The notes: generated from the sequence alone by a model not told the origin. A DNA stretch of 64,000 nt from Palaemon carinicauda (GCF_036898095.1 NC_090746.1:54869975-54933974), one strand, 5' to 3'. Shown: positions 1-12,099, counted from the first letter of the stretch. Numbers and translations: made by a program.

Positions 1-415
1 TCCTCGTTGCTGTACTCGACGAATAGCCTTCCCTCCTCAAGAGACGCTCGATAACCTCCACGTGTGAAGGCGGAGGGACCGTGGATTTTCGTGGAACCTT
101 TGGAAGTGTGGTTGTTGGAGAAGAACTGGCCTGTCCGAAAGGGGCCAGGGCGGCTGTTGTGTTAGCTGCCTTAGGTCCACGAACCACTCTCTCTCCGGCC
201 ACCAGGGCGCTACCAAAGTCATCTGTAGGTTGCTTGTCTTTCTCACCCTGTTGAGGACCTGCCTGAGCATCCCGAAGGGGGGAAAAGCGTACACGTCGAG
301 ATTGTCCCACGGATGTTGGAAGGCGTCTTCGAACGCCGCTATTGGGTCCTTAGACTGGCCAGACAGTACTACATTGGATCCTTCTCTCTGGTTACGGTTC
401 TTTCCCATTGCCTAC
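1..415 (-). pseudogene. DIRS-like element X, MT-like tail of RT ORF and start of recombinase (partial)
   Basis: The open frame at 37-408 matches the C-terminal part of the RT/RNase H ORF of the DIRS-like elements further right in this window, including the block DVYAFPPF, the block APWWPEREWF and the stretch LLQQPHFQRFHENP. This segment corresponds to the Dam-methyltransferase-like domain described in DIRS1-type elements. In a second minus-strand frame, positions 1-60 read EVIERLLRREGYSSS, which aligns with the start of the tyrosine recombinase of the other copies. The element therefore runs off the left edge of the window. Its RT and RNase H parts are absent: the sequence changes abruptly near 415 to a dispersed repeat. 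The fragment is clear as family membership, but the exact right border is uncertain by tens of bases. Confidence 0.75.
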
Positions 416-955
416 ACAGACACCGAATAGTCTGGCCTATTCTTTACAGATTCTCCTCTGTCCTCATACACCTGAAAACACTGAGATTACCAAACAATTC
501 TTCTTTCACCCAAGGGGTTAACTACTGCAATGTATTTGTTCAGTGGCTACTTTCCTCTTGGTAAGGGTAGAAGAGACTCTTTAGCTATGGTAAGCAGCTC
601 TTCTAGGAGAAGGACATTCCAAAATCAAACCATTGTTCTCTAGTCTTGGGTAGTGCCATAGCCTCTGTACCATGGTCTTCCACTATCTTTGGTTAGAGTT
701 CTCTTGCTTGAGGGTACACTCGGGCACACTTTTCTATCTGTTTTCTCTTCCTCTTGTTTTGTTAAAGTTTTTATAGTTTATATAGGAAATATTTATTTTA
801 ATGTTACTATTCTTAAAATATTTTATTTTTCCTTTGTTTCCTTTCCTCACTGGGCTACTTTCCCTGTTGGGGCCTCTGGGGTTATAGCATCCTGCTTTTC
901 CAACTAGTGTTGTAGCTTAGCATTTAATAATAATAATAATAATCTATATTTTACT
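416..955 (-). repeat. Dispersed repeat ending in (AAT)n, leftward copy
   Basis: Read on the minus strand, positions 840-945 (gctacaacactagttggaaa, then agcaggatgctataacccc) match a second copy at about 9610-9745 on the plus strand. The copy ends with a short (AAT)n run. No reading frame of note is present. I recognise the general form as a very common decapod repeat, probably the 3' part of a retroelement, but I cannot assign it to a named family from sequence alone. The left limit is set by the end of the DIRS fragment and is approximate. Confidence 0.6.
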
Positions 956-1059
956 GATATTAATATTCATTTATATTTTTAGTACAGAGAACGAGTCTTC
1001 TAATTAATAAACCCAAATTTAAAAAAAAGCGGTCAAAGCTATGAAGAGCAGTCTAGAAA

Positions 1060-1912
1060 AAAAAGAGAAAAGAAGATGAGAAGAAACGAGCCAAAATCTA
1101 TCATCTTTTCACAGCTATTTTCGCCCTCACTTCTGAATTGAGAGAATTTGGACTCTTGGTTTCCAGAGGATCAACTGAAGTACCATCTGACTTAGTATTT
1201 CCCAGAAACAATAGTGACCGAAGAAGTTGCCACCATCAATACTTTACTAAATTATTAGTTAGTGGGGAAAAATAACTAGAAGTATGTTGGTTGATTCCTT
1301 AAAAAACAACAGTTCTCTTTTTGTGTTGTACGTTATGTTCCGAGAGCAGGATATATTTAAAAAAGGGGTAGGCTTCTCAGACTGGAAACATGGTTGCTTA
1401 TTGCTCACATCACATTACAACTGTTCAGAACACCTAAATTCTATGAAAATCTAGAAAGAATTAGTAGTGAGGATGTGGCAATGGGAAGACCATTTATAAA
1501 ACAGGAGATGGCACCTCTGAAGGCTGATAAGTTGAGATGGAACGCGATGCTGACACGTCTTACTCCAATTATGCATTCTTTGTCAGGTAGGAATTCGGCG
1601 CGAAGAGGGCACACAGAAAAATTGTTCATGCCATCAAATGGTAGTTTTTGAAAGAAGTCTTAACTAATGACAAAATTTGATCCTATAATGGAAGAGCACA
1701 TTACCCGTGTCCAAAAATGACCTCCAGCCACATTAGCTATTTTGGCTACTACATACAAACCAACTCATTGATTTGTTGAGCAACAAGACCATTTCAGCAA
1801 TTATGAGCAACATCAAAGTTTTTTTTTTTCAACAATTCCAGATTGCACACCAGTTATCAGCCATACTGAACAGCTGTGATTTGTGTTTTGTCACTAGATC
1901 ACTAGAAGGGAA

Positions 1913-1914
<2 letters not shown>
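1060..1914 (+). pseudogene. hAT-type (DUF4371/ZMYM1-like) transposase relic, part 1 of 4
   Basis: Broken frames on the plus strand resemble the N-terminal half of ZMYM1-like hAT transposases. One run is LRWNAMLTRLTPIMHSLSG followed by RRGHTEKLFMPSNGSF, and then KFDPIMEEHITRVQK. These match the usual order of an entry segment, a RGH-type motif and a KYDP...EH motif in this family. Stops and frameshifts occur throughout, for example after GSF and after RVQK, so the copy is dead. The protein runs into the (TA)n tract at 1915 and continues at 2509, 7294 and 13861. Family assignment rests on remembered motif order; no search was run. Confidence 0.7.
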
Positions 1915-2508
<594 letters not shown>

Positions 2509-2510
<2 letters not shown>

Positions 2511-2998
2511 CAAATGAGTCAACTGGGCAACATTTTTTATCTCTGATTCTGGAGAAACTGGAGGAGTTGAAAGTTCATTTCATGGACTGTAGAGGACAAT
2601 CATATGACAATGGGGCCAACATGATGGGGAAAACAATGATGTTCAATCCAGGCTGTTGGAAATTTATCACAGAACTGTATTTGTTCAATGTGGGGCTCAT
2701 TCTTTAAATTTGGTTGTGGCTGATGCCACTAATAATTCTACTAATGCCACAAGTTACTTTGGCATACTGATGAAGCTTTACTAGTTTTTTTAGCCTCCAC
2801 ACAATGATGAGCCAATCTGAAAAAAAAGAAAGATAAATGTGAATATCACATTGAAGATGTCTGATATAAGATTGGAAAGCAAGAATTAAGTGTGGAACCC
2901 CTGAGATATTAAGCAGCTGCAGTGAGATGCATTAATCGTGATGAGGGACCACACAAAAGACGGTTATAAAGATTGAATTTCAATCTCAGCCAGAGGAG
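2509..2998 (+). pseudogene. hAT-type transposase relic, part 2 of 4
   Basis: Plus-strand frames contain VEDNHMTMGPT-like and FVQCGAHSLNLVVADAT blocks. CGAHSLNLV-AD is a signature of ZMYM1-like hAT transposases, where it follows a DCRGQ..DGA.NM motif, also visible here in broken form. Near 2860 a segment reads MSDIRLESK, equivalent to the family's LSDTRWESK. Several in-frame stops show decay. The segment ends exactly at the 4-bp target duplication GGAG (2995-2998) of the inserted CsRn1-like element and resumes at 7294. Confidence 0.75.
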
Positions 2999-3249
2999 TG
3001 TAAGAGGCACCAGTTAGGTGGTAACTGGTAACTGAGAGACGAGGCAAATGCTTCTAACTTTATTTCAACAGATAGTGAGCTTTTATAACAACAGTTTCAG
3101 TGGAAGATGGTCACAAAAACTCAAACAGATCAATTCAAGAATAGACAGACTTCAACCGGTTTTGTTAGGAGAGAGATATAGCGCAAGATAAACAATAAAA
3201 AGAAAATACCATTACAATGTATGAGTGTGCGTGAAACATGTGCGGTACA
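2999..3249 (-). repeat. 3' LTR of CsRn1-like copy 1
   Basis: On the plus strand it begins TGTAAGAGGCACC and ends GTGCGGTACA. It aligns along its whole length with 7048-7293 but with many substitutions and small indels, which indicates considerable age. Confidence 0.85.
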
Positions 3250-3279
3250 TGGCTCATGTAAAATAGGACGCCCCTGCTC

Positions 3280-4125
3280 TTGAGAGGCATACTGTAGGCG
3301 GGTCATCTGGCAGGAGATATGCAGGTTTAGGCAATCAATGGAGACCCAGTCTTCTTTGCCATGCATGTTAATGAGGAATGCTTTCGGTGTATGACTGATC
3401 ACAAGGAAGGGCCCGTGTAAGGGGGTATTAGCAGTGGCTTCCTAGTTTTGTTGCAAAGAAAATGTGCGTTGCTGATTGCAGATCTGTTGGTATGTGTTGT
3501 TTAGCTGGGGCTTGAAAGTTTTGTGGCATGGAGTAAATTTTCCCACAATGTAACGTAGGCATTGGAAATTGTCGGAGGAGGTTGCAGATGGGGAAAATTC
3601 TGCAGGGCGACCCGCCATACACCATTTCAGCTGCCAAGACATCTAGGGCATCTTTACAAGCAGGACCTAGGGAAGCTGGGTAAACCAGTTGGAGTCCTTG
3701 CAGCTGGCTGCTTTGAGGGTGCGGAGAAAACGTTCAACCATCTCGTTGGCAGCAGGGTTGTATGCGGTTGTCTGATGAAGGGTGATTCCTAGGAGATTTT
3801 CTAATGATGTCCAAAATTGAGAGGTGAAAGTGGTACCCCTGTCAGAAGTAATATGCTTAGGGATACCAAATCTCCCTATCCATCCTGAGAGTAAGGCAGA
3901 TGTACAGGTGGTGAACGTTGCAGTTTCCATGGGAATGGCTTCAGTCCAGCGAGTGGAGCGGTCAATGACGGTAAACACGTAACAATATCCTTGAGATGTG
4001 GGTAGGGGACCTACATAATCATTGTGAATGTGGGAAAAGTGCCCCTGAGGTTGAGGAAAGATGCCCATTCCTGAATCTGTGTGTCAATGTACTTTTGAGG
4101 TTTGGCATGTAGTACAGGCGCAGAC
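3280..4125 (-). pseudogene. CsRn1-like integrase remnant
   Basis: The frame at 3667-4068 (minus) carries the integrase catalytic core. It has a first aspartate in HNDYVGPLP, a second in ITSDRGTTF and the glutamate in NEMVERFLRTLK, so the DDE triad is still visible. Downstream on the minus strand, about 3280-3400, ISHTPKAFLINMHGKEDWVS corresponds to the short C-terminal segment typical of CsRn1-type integrases. The upstream zinc-binding HHCC region lies in another frame near 4130-4240 (NFIHGLSHPSHRSTAQLL). Several frame breaks separate these blocks, so no functional integrase is encoded. Confidence 0.8.
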
Positions 4126-5617
4126 CTAATCTTTAGCATCCTTAATAATGCCATGCCAAAGAAACTTTGTCTTCAGTAACTGTGCAGTAGAACGGTGCGA
4201 GGGATGTGAAAGGCCATGAATGAAATTAAACACTTGTCGGCGCATGGGAGCAGGTATCCACGGTCTAGGTCTACAAGTACTGACGTCACAGAGGAGTCGT
4301 CGAGAGGGACATCCTCCCAATGGAGGAATGTGCAGGATGTCCAACATGCATATTACTCTGTATCTTTTTGTTGGGCTTCTGCCAAGGGGTTGTAATCCAA
4401 TCCCAGGTGAATGGCGGTCAAATGTGATTCTTGACAGGGCATTGGCAACGGGATTCATTTTCCCATGGACGTGTTGAAGTGTACAATTGTATTTAGCCAC
4501 GGTGGAGAGATATCGCCGTTGATGGACGGACCAGGCGTCGAACTGCTGAGTGAAGGCGTGCACCAGAAGCATGTGGGCCATGCAAATGACGAAGGGCATA
4601 CCTTCCAAGAAGTGGCGAAAGTGACAGACAGCCAAGTGCACCGCCAGCAATTCATGGTTAAAGGTAGAGTAGCTGGATTCTGCCTTGGACAGTTTTCTAC
4701 TGAAGATGGCCAATGGGTGGGGTGAGCCTTTGACAACCGCTCGAGTACTGTCGCAATGGCGACGTCGCTGGCATTGGTGGAGGGGAGAGGTGCATGTGGC
4801 GTGGGAACAGTGAGAGAAGCAGAAGATGGTAGAGCATTCTTTACATTGCAGAAGGACACTTCTTGAAGGGGACCCCACTTCAGGTCTTTTGGCTTACCCT
4901 TGAGGGAGGCGTAGAGGGGGGCAAGAGTGGTGGCGAGGGCAGGCAGGAAAGTTTGATAATAGTTGATCATGTCCAAGAATTTTTCTAGTGCTTTGATGAT
5001 CTAGGGCGTAGAGAAGTCCTGAACGGCTGCTTCCTTCTCAGGGAGGGGGTCGACTCCTTAAGGAGTGATGCGGTGCTCTAAGAATAATACATCGTTGGTC
5101 CCAAAGGTACACTTGTACCGGACTGCAAGGCTGTTCTGTTATAGGCGGTTGAGCACGATGCGTAGATGATGGAGGTGTTCCTCTTCGCAGGAAGAGAACA
5201 TAAGTATGTCATCCACCTAACATATACAGAAGGGGAGGTCCCCTAAGAGGTCGTCCATTAGACGTTGAAAAGTGGCCCCAGCATTACGAAGGCCAAATCA
5301 GGAATAATTGAAGGTGCATGTACCCAAGGAAGAGGTGATGGTGGTCTTGGGAATGTCTTCTGGGTTCATGAGCACCTGATAATATCCCTTAAGGAGGTTG
5401 AGTGTGGCGGAAACCTTCGCTTTCTGCAATTAGGAGGTCATGTCGGCGATGTTTGGGAGGGGGTAGTGATTCAGTTCTGTCTACATGTTCAAGCACCTGT
5501 CATCCCCATACGGACGCCGAAAGCCATCTTTTTTTCAGAACGATGTGTAAGGGTGACGACCATGGGCTTGAGGCCTTTTGGCAAAGGCCTATTTCTACCT
5601 TTTTGGTGAATGTTTAC
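4126..5617 (-). pseudogene. CsRn1-like reverse transcriptase and RNase H remnant
   Basis: RNase H motifs are seen at 4126-4878 on the minus strand: LAIFSRKLSKAESSYSTF, then HELLAVHLAV and NPVANALSRI. They correspond to the connection and RNase H segments of Ty3/gypsy pol. Immediately upstream, 4455-4976 holds a polymerase thumb segment (INYYQTFLPALATTLAPLYA) in another frame. From about 5000 to 5617 the palm and fingers region is too disrupted to give one open frame. Multiple frameshifts and stops make this a dead pol gene. Confidence 0.75.
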
Positions 5618-6283
5618 TTAGCGGCTGCCAAACGATTTGGTGCCAAACGCCTGAATCTGGCGAATATTGGGAGCCCTGTCGTCATGATATGGGGATAAAT
5701 CTGTGTTTGGCGGGAACCATGGTTGTTTGACGAAGTTTTGGATGGAAAACATCTGGGTATGATGTGAGGAGGTGGGCATAGGCATCCGTGGGTACACTGA
5801 TGTGGAGAGCGAGGTTGGAAGTGCGGTGTGGAGAGGCGTCGAGGAGTATGAATCCATGTTAACTAATCGTCGGTAAGTTACATCGACCAGGAAGTGAAAA
5901 TTTGAGAGGAAATCCGCACCGAGGTTTGGCAATGTGACGTCAGCTACGAGAAATTTACAAATATAATTGGCGCTTCCAAATGTTAATGTGAGGGTTTCAT
6001 AACCATGGGTAGGTATTGCAGATCCGTTGGCAGCTATCAGGCGGACATCGGCAGTTTTAGACAGACTATGTCGTGTCCTGGAGAGTGGCATTGGCAGAAG
6101 AGAACAGCAAGCACTCGTGTCTACCAAAATGCACACACTCGTGCCTGCATCATGTAAAAGGAAAACATTAGTGATAAGGAAGGCCACCACCGCAAGCAAT
6201 GGCCTACTCAGACGATTTTGGGCCCCTGCCAACCATTCCCACATTTCTTCATAGCGACGCTGAATTTGGAGTGGTAGTAGCAT
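5618..6283 (-). pseudogene. CsRn1-like aspartic protease remnant, catalytic site altered
   Basis: A 221-codon open frame contains the retropepsin region. FLLHDAGTSVCILVDTSACC is followed by SLLPMPLSRTRHSLSK and later by GADFLSNFHFLVDV. The active-site triplet DTG has become DTS, so the protease would probably be inactive even if made. The second copy, at 15902-16282, has the same architecture with DTC at this position. The frame continues into the region between protease and reverse transcriptase. Confidence 0.8.
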
Positions 6284-7010
6284 AACTATTGCTGATGGGT
6301 ATCAGTAAGTAGCTGGAGAAGTCGTTGTTTGGAGCATAATCGAGGGGTGGCATATGTGGGTGGTGGGTGGCTTTGTCGCTGCTCTGGCACTTAGTTGTCC
6401 ACTTCGTCAGGAGTGGAGGGGTTAATGGAGGTCTGGAAGGTGGTGAAGTGGCTGTCCATGAGGGCATCGACTTTGGTCATCAGGTCCTTCATTGGCGAAA
6501 TATCAACATCAGGGATAGTAGCACGTACAAGTTTGGGTAGACTCCGTACCCAAAGGGCATGGAGTAGATTCACTTCACGAGGAGAGCCGTCTGCGGTAGG
6601 TTGCAGGCAATCGATACTGGTCATTTCCTTGAGAGCGAGCGAAGCCTTTTTGGTCTCCCAATGGTTGTTGAGAGAGCTGGAAAAGTTTTGCTATGTGGGC
6701 AGCCAGTGATGGTGAGTACTGCTCCAGGAGGTAGAATTTGTGGGCGTCGTAAGTTATTGGGGTTTCCCCCCTGCTCGCACAGGCAATCTGAGATTTCTGG
6801 GAATGTGCTCCCGGGGATTGCCGCAAAAACTTAATCTGCTTTGTTTCTTGAGTAAGTCACACTCTTGATGTGAAACTGAACTTCATCACGCTGAAACTAG
6901 GCAAAGGCTTCTCCGCTTGTGAAAGGCAGTAGTTTCATTGAGGCGGTGTGTGTCGAAGAGGCAGGTTCAGTGGGCACATCTTCAAACAGTAGGGCCCAGC
7001 GGTGAAGAGG
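6249..7010 (-). pseudogene. CsRn1-like gag remnant
   Basis: Overlapping minus-strand frames between 6249 and 6834 match the gag of the second copy at 15184-15808. Examples are FYLLEQYSPSLAAHIAKLFQ, then QLSQQPLGDQKG, then NLLHALWVRSLPKLV and MTKVDALMDSHFTTFQTSIN. The LLEQY...LSQQ-LGDQK pattern is characteristic of CsRn1-type gag. The frame is broken at least twice, and the N-terminal part between 6840 and 7010 is only weakly recognisable. Confidence 0.75.
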
Positions 7011-7047
7011 CAAGCGGAAGGGAACGGACACTCTTCTGGTCACCAAA

Positions 7048-7293
7048 TGTATGAGGTGCCATTTAGGTGGTAACTGAAAGACGAGGCGAATGCAATTAAC
7101 TTTATTTCAACAGACAGGGAGATTTTATTACAACAGCTTTAGTGGAAGGTCACAAATATTTAAAATGATCAATTCAAGAATAGACAGGCTTAAACTGGTT
7201 CTGTTAACAGGGAGGTGTAGAATGAGATAAACAATAAAAAGAAAATACCGTTACAATACAGTATATGAGTGTGTGTGAAACACGTGCGGTACA
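7048..7293 (-). repeat. 5' LTR of CsRn1-like copy 1
   Basis: It begins TGTATGAGGTGCC on the plus strand and ends GTGCGGTACA, with terminal TG and CA. The element's primer-binding region lies at 7033-7047. The right flank GGAG (7294-7297) repeats the left flank of the other LTR. Confidence 0.85.
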
Positions 7294-7563
7294 GGAGGTT
7301 GGGACATATCGCTTTGTCATTTGTTGAGTTGTGTAGTATGACCTGTTGCTCCAAATTCAGCACATGAGCTAGCTGGTACAGACTCCTAACATGCAAGTTG
7401 ATGTTGCAGTAAATTTCCTAAAGAAAATAGAGAGGTCTCCACAATTCCAGGTTACAGGGGTACAGGTTTTGTAGCTGCGTAAGTGGCAGCCATAGATATC
7501 TGTGAACAAATGAATGTAGAGGCTGTGTTACAAGAATAATGGCTGAGCTCCACAAAGCAGCAA
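7294..7563 (+). pseudogene. hAT-type transposase relic, part 3 of 4
   Basis: Between the CsRn1-like element and DIRS-like element A, broken plus-strand frames read YRFVICVVWYDLLLQI, then TPNMQVDVAVNFLKKIE, then QFQVTGVQVL and later VNKMRLCYKNN-like pieces. These follow the central order of ZMYM1-like hAT transposases (VVWYDIL, LQSP-MQIDVA, Y--TGF, EEMNIE-VLKQKR). Splicing the flanks of the insertion together restores the order of the family, which supports one split transposase. Confidence 0.7.
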
Positions 7564-7740
7564 TTTTAAACATAAAACTTACCCGCTGGTTATATAAGAA
7601 TGGCTATGGTCCCTTGGACGCTCCGCAGAAATTCGAAATCTCGTGAGAATCGCAGATATGCCAGGTGTACACTAGCGGCCTGGCAATAGATAGGCCAAAC
7701 TATTCCAATTACTTCAGAACCTTCCCTGTGCTCTTGCGAG
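7564..7740 (+). repeat. Left inverted terminal repeat of DIRS-like element A
   Basis: It begins ttttaaacataaaacttacc and continues with cgctggttatataagaatgg. Its reverse complement is found at about 13690-13860 with roughly nine in ten bases shared by eye. It contains a reversed splice-donor-like GGTAAGT. Confidence 0.9.
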
Positions 7741-8800
7741 CAAGAAGTGTTGGAATTCACTCGTGATTAACCTGGATTTTAGAAGCATTTTGGTGATGTA
7801 TACCTAATTTTCGGGTTCTGGCATTCGCTTATATGTTTATTTGATCTGTGATCACGTGTCTATAACTTAAAAGGTAGGATTAGAAGGTTTTTCAACATAT
7901 TTTAAACCTCACGAAAGCATAAGCGCGGGATGTAAACATCTCGTCCATTGATGACGTCACAGCCTTATGACGTAGGCTAAAAGTCTGGCTTGCTTTTTTA
8001 CAAAGAATGATAAGTGTATTCTTTCTTTTGAAGTATTAAATTTTAAATTAAATTAAAGGATCTTGTTATTTTTAAAATATTTTATCCTTTTAATAGGTTT
8101 TCTTAAGATAATCTTCGGTCTGTTTTCAAAGATTAACTAGCGTTCAGTTTATTTTTATTACACAGTTGTCAGTATCATTACGATATTACGATATCTCTTT
8201 GTAGCGATTTTTATGAATTGTACATTCTTCTTACAACTCTAGTTTTTAAGTTGTACTATATAAAAGGAACATGTTATTTTGCAATTAATTGGTCCTTTCG
8301 GTATTTCTCTTTAGTCAGTGATTAAAGGAAGTTACAGTTCAGTTAATGTTTATACGACGCAGTATTCTTTACAATCGATATAGCGGATGATTCTGTGTAT
8401 CGTTGTTTACTTGGTGGTTTTTGGAATACTAAAATTGTTCATATATTAGTTGTAGAAGTTCCAATGGGTACGGGTGATAATTCGCCTTTTATTGGAACCA
8501 CTTAATTTAAGGGTTTATTTTAATTTATAGATATTCTTTTCTTATATCTATTAAGGTAATATTTTATATTTAATATTTTGTTGCATTTATATGGGATTCA
8601 GTGACTTTTGCATTCCCATTCAAACCAGTGACAGAATTGTAAGTCTCTCTCTACGGGGTTCATTTCGTTTGAGAGAGCGTATACTTTGGTTTTCAATAAT
8701 TGTGAAAATATCTTTTTATCAAAGAGTAAAATGTAAATTTTTCAGTGCTAAATTAGGCAGTGAATTTTATTCAGTGGAGGGTGCTTCTATTCTGACCTGT
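7741..8800. other. AT-rich leader of DIRS-like element A
   Basis: About 1 kb of AT-rich sequence with no supported gene. It includes a perfect CRE-type palindrome TGACGTCA at 7952-7959, followed by a second TGACGTAG-like half site. The same palindrome recurs at 10171-10178. Confidence 0.5.
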
Positions 8801-9140
8801 CGTTATCCTAGCCTTAGACCTCTGTCAAGCTCCCGGACCCAGGGGAGAAGTTAAGTCGAATGGCGAAAGGAATCGAGAGGGTAGCCGGGCGTTACAGTCT
8901 TTTAAGACCCGAACAGAAGTCCTCTCGAGCGTTTTCTGTCGATCCCCAGAACGCTCACCCTCGCACGAAACTGAAAACAAAATTAGATTCATTCTGCGCG
9001 TGTTACGTTTCATGCGTCGCGGACGTAGTGCCACCAGGTCCACCAGATGGGTGTCGTCTGCCGACAGTGGGAAGCGCTATGGGATCGACGAAGATAATGC
9101 TGCATACGTTTTGCTTAAGGTTGATCCTTGATCTTTGCTG
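8801..9140 (+). pseudogene. Gag-like remnant of DIRS-like element A
   Basis: The stretch ctctgtcaagctcccggacc followed by caggggagaagt at 8820-8852 matches the conserved Gag segment of copies B and C, which there encodes PLASSQAQGRS before NVEG. Here it reads LSSSRTQGRS and hits a stop immediately. Downstream reading frames are short and unrelated by eye. Only the small conserved block supports the call. Confidence 0.55.
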
Positions 9141-9609
9141 TTAGACTTGATCTTTGCTGTTAGACATTAACAGCAACTATCTTCGTTATGCAGTCTAATC
9201 AGTCTGCCGTTGGCAGTGCGGTTGGGTGTCACGTTTCCGGTTTTGACACAGTAGCACTGGCTACGTGCCTTTTCCGGTGATGACTCGTCGCACTGGCGGC
9301 CTACCAGCCGCAATGTTCAGTGGTGGGAGAAGGTGGATGTATCGCTTCGATTACCTGCTCAACGCCAACCGACCGCTCATAGCGCCTAGTATAAGTCTAT
9401 TCAGGAGCGCCGACGTTTGCCAGGCAGCAGAGCATGCTACCAAGCGACATGACAGACAGCAGAGCCGAGCGAAGCGTCAGTGGAACGGTGCGAGCGTCAA
9501 CGGAGCGGAATGTCAACGGAGCGGAGCGTCAGTGTCAGTGTGGACGCTTCAGCGTCTGTGTGGACACTTCCACGTCAGTGTGGACGCTTCAGCATCAGTG
9601 TGGACACTT
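9141..9609. other. Unassigned interior of element A with cag/gtg-rich repeats
   Basis: No convincing gene. Between about 9480 and 9610, short imperfect repeats (cgtcagtgtggacgcttc and cgtcagtgtggacacttc variants) encode low-complexity peptide in all frames. This could be a decayed version of the repetitive middle part of the Gag-like protein seen in copies C and D. Confidence 0.4.
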
Positions 9610-9745
9610 CGCTACTCTATTTATTTTATTTTTATTACTAGCCAGGCTACAACCCTAGTCGAGAAAGCAAGATGCTTTAACCCAAAGGGCCCCTATAAGG
9701 AAAGATGGCTCAGTGAGGAAATAAGTAAATAAATAAATTAACATT
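9610..9745 (+). repeat. Dispersed repeat, second copy
   Basis: It contains gctacaaccctagtcgagaa followed by agcaagatgctttaaccc and ends in a run of aaat units. It is the plus-strand counterpart of the repeat at 416-955 and covers only its 3' end. It is inserted in the interior of DIRS-like element A. Confidence 0.6.
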
Positions 9746-12099
9746 AAATCATTCTCAGAAAAGTGAAGAACCTTACTGTAGAGGTTGATGCAGCGCCTGC
9801 AGCTGCGACAGCAGGAAGTGCATTAAGGCCTTTATGAGAATAGAGCGTAAGAGTATATCTCCCACCACAGGCAGATCTTTTATGGTTTAATGTATTATGG
9901 TTTAAAACGCTCTTGTTCAGTGGCTCATAAACATAGCACAGTGCACTGGAGGAGGTGTTTGTTCGTGTTCGTCTTACTCCTAGCCCGACACCTATTCCTT
10001 ACTTCCCAACCCCTGGGAGAAGGAAGGTCGATAGGCTAAGGTACATCGCGGACCTTGTGCGCTAAACGTATGTTCCACGGAGCGATCCTGTCGATGCAGT
10101 CCAAGACGTTCCCTCTCCGCTTTGGAATGATGAAGTAAAGCTCTTTTCTTCGCCTATGATTGTCGAACTATGACGTCACAACCATGTGACATAGTCTCTT
10201 GAGAAGAGCAAAGTTTGAATTTCTTGAAGCGATCAGTTCGTCATTGCTATGGTATCACGGATCTTGTGACTTTTTTCTGCTTAATAGGACGCAGTTCCCT
10301 GACGGGGATGTCGTTCTGCGTTTTCTCTGTCTACTAGACTAGGAAGTTACTCGTCATGTATGCACGCGAACAGGACTTACCCTTGCAGCAGGCGTGTCGC
10401 GATGCTTAAACTGGAAGCAATCGAGCGTGTTTTCTTCCACGAGAAAAGCGGAAGTCAGACAAGTTGCATAAAATCCTAGCTCTTCCTCTGGAATCTTACG
10501 CACTTTTAGGGAAGAAAGAGTTTGTCTTCGAACCTAGACTTGGTAGTCACCAACCAATACGTCCAAGACCTTTCAGGAGTCGTATGTTTTCTAATAACTT
10601 ATCCTGCAGTAACTGATGTTCGCCGGAGGTTTTCTTTTCAAAAGAAGGCGACGTGTCAGCACCAAAATTTTGTAAGACACATAGTTCTTCGAAAGAAAAG
10701 GTGTTCAGTTTGCTTCTGTTCATGCTTCCTCTCCTTCCCCAGTTTGGGGGAATGTCTAGTACTTTCCTCTGGGGTCTAGCGACTACTGTTGACGGTATCT
10801 CGCAGCATTTGGATACATTCAGGTCGCGCACAAGGCACGCCGGAAATGTCATAAGGACTTTCCCAGGTCGCTCACGGGACTACGGTTGATGATCTCTCAC
10901 AGCCATGGCTCACGCTTGAGTTGGCGCACATGCTGCCCCGCGAGTGTAGGTTTGGTCTGAGCTAAAAGAGGTCAATTTCATCTCTTTTTAGCGTTTACGA
11001 TTCTCGGGGGGAAAAAATTTCTCCTAAAAGAGTCTAAGGACTACCATAGACCAAAGAAACGGTCTTCCGTTAGTATCAGACAGCGTAGTTCTCCGATGCT
11101 CAACGACGATTCCTCGCAGAGATATGCTCGTGTTACGGGAAGCGTTAGAGCAGACACTTGTAGCAGTCTGGTCTCTCTCTTACGGCAGACGTCACGCAGA
11201 CGCAGACGCCAGTTCTGGTCTCTCCCTCACGCAGTCACAGACGCCAGTCTGGTCGTATGCTGGACGCTGACAGTCAAAGTTGATCCTTTCAATAAGTTGT
11301 CTCATCTTCGCGGTCTGCGGGACATGCGACTACCACTCATACAGACGCATGCTACACGCAGACAGCTCTCGGCAAACTGGTCAATCTGAAATCCTAAGCA
11401 ACCTAGACGCATGTGTCAGCCTGGACATATGCTGGATTAGGTCAGTCAAGGTTTTCCCGCGTCATAATAGACTAACAGTTGCTTCTTTGCACCACTGACC
11501 GGACGCGATGCTGTCGCCTCCTCGCGGCACACTGTAGATTTGCAACAGGCGGGACGCACACAGAGCGCTGTATCTACACGACAAGGTGAACGCATACAGC
11601 ACGCTGACACCTTACGGCAATGCAAGTACATGCGGCATTATTGTCGCATACTAGACGCATACAGTCAAGTCTTTTTCTCACAGCAGTATGGACAGACTGT
11701 TTTCTCTCCTTCGTGTCTCTCTGGCCACGCAGCTAACGCTCCCTCGCGTCTCTCTGGCCACGCAGCTAACGCTCCCTCGCATCAAGCTTTTGGCTTTAAG
11801 TATGTTGAACACTCGCTGGTTACACGCGATCAGGTCTTAACCTCACAGCATGAGGTTCACGTTGTTGATGCTTCTTTTCAACAAGCCTATCTTCAATATC
11901 GGTTTCTTGTGACCGATCTGGACGTGTTTCGGGAGGCGATCTAGATCTTGACTCTCTCTCACGACATGTTGAGCATATGCAGCATGCTGGAACCATACTG
12001 GACTCATGCTGGGACCATGCTGGGTGCATGCTGGAAGCATGTCATCAGTCTGTTTCCCAGTGTCAGGATCACGAACGCTTTATTTTAAACCATCAAGCT
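9746..12099. other. Unrecognised interior of DIRS-like element A
   Basis: About 2.35 kb with only short open frames in all six frames. There is a 35-bp tandem duplication at about 11718-11787 (units beginning tctctggccacgcagctaac) and a run of gctgga-type repeats near 11975-12040. Where the other DIRS-like copies carry RT and RNase H, no YLDD, SDAS or related block can be found. I cannot say whether this is replaced sequence or decayed Gag. Confidence 0.4.

Larger units (their letters stand above)
2999..7293 (-). mobile_element. CsRn1-like Ty3/gypsy LTR retrotransposon, copy 1 (decayed)
   Basis: An LTR element on the minus strand with 246-251 bp LTRs starting TG and ending CA, flanked by a 4-bp target duplication GGAG (2995-2998 and 7294-7297). 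The order on the minus strand is 5' LTR, primer site, gag, protease, reverse transcriptase, RNase H and integrase, which is the canonical Ty3/gypsy order. The primer-binding region after the 5' LTR reads TTTGGTGACCAGAAG, similar to the tRNA-Trp type sites of many gypsy elements. The gag pattern and the protease form LVDT-AC-SLLP point to the CsRn1 clade. All domains carry stops or frameshifts, and the LTRs differ at many positions, so this is an old copy. It sits inside the hAT transposase relic. Confidence 0.85.
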
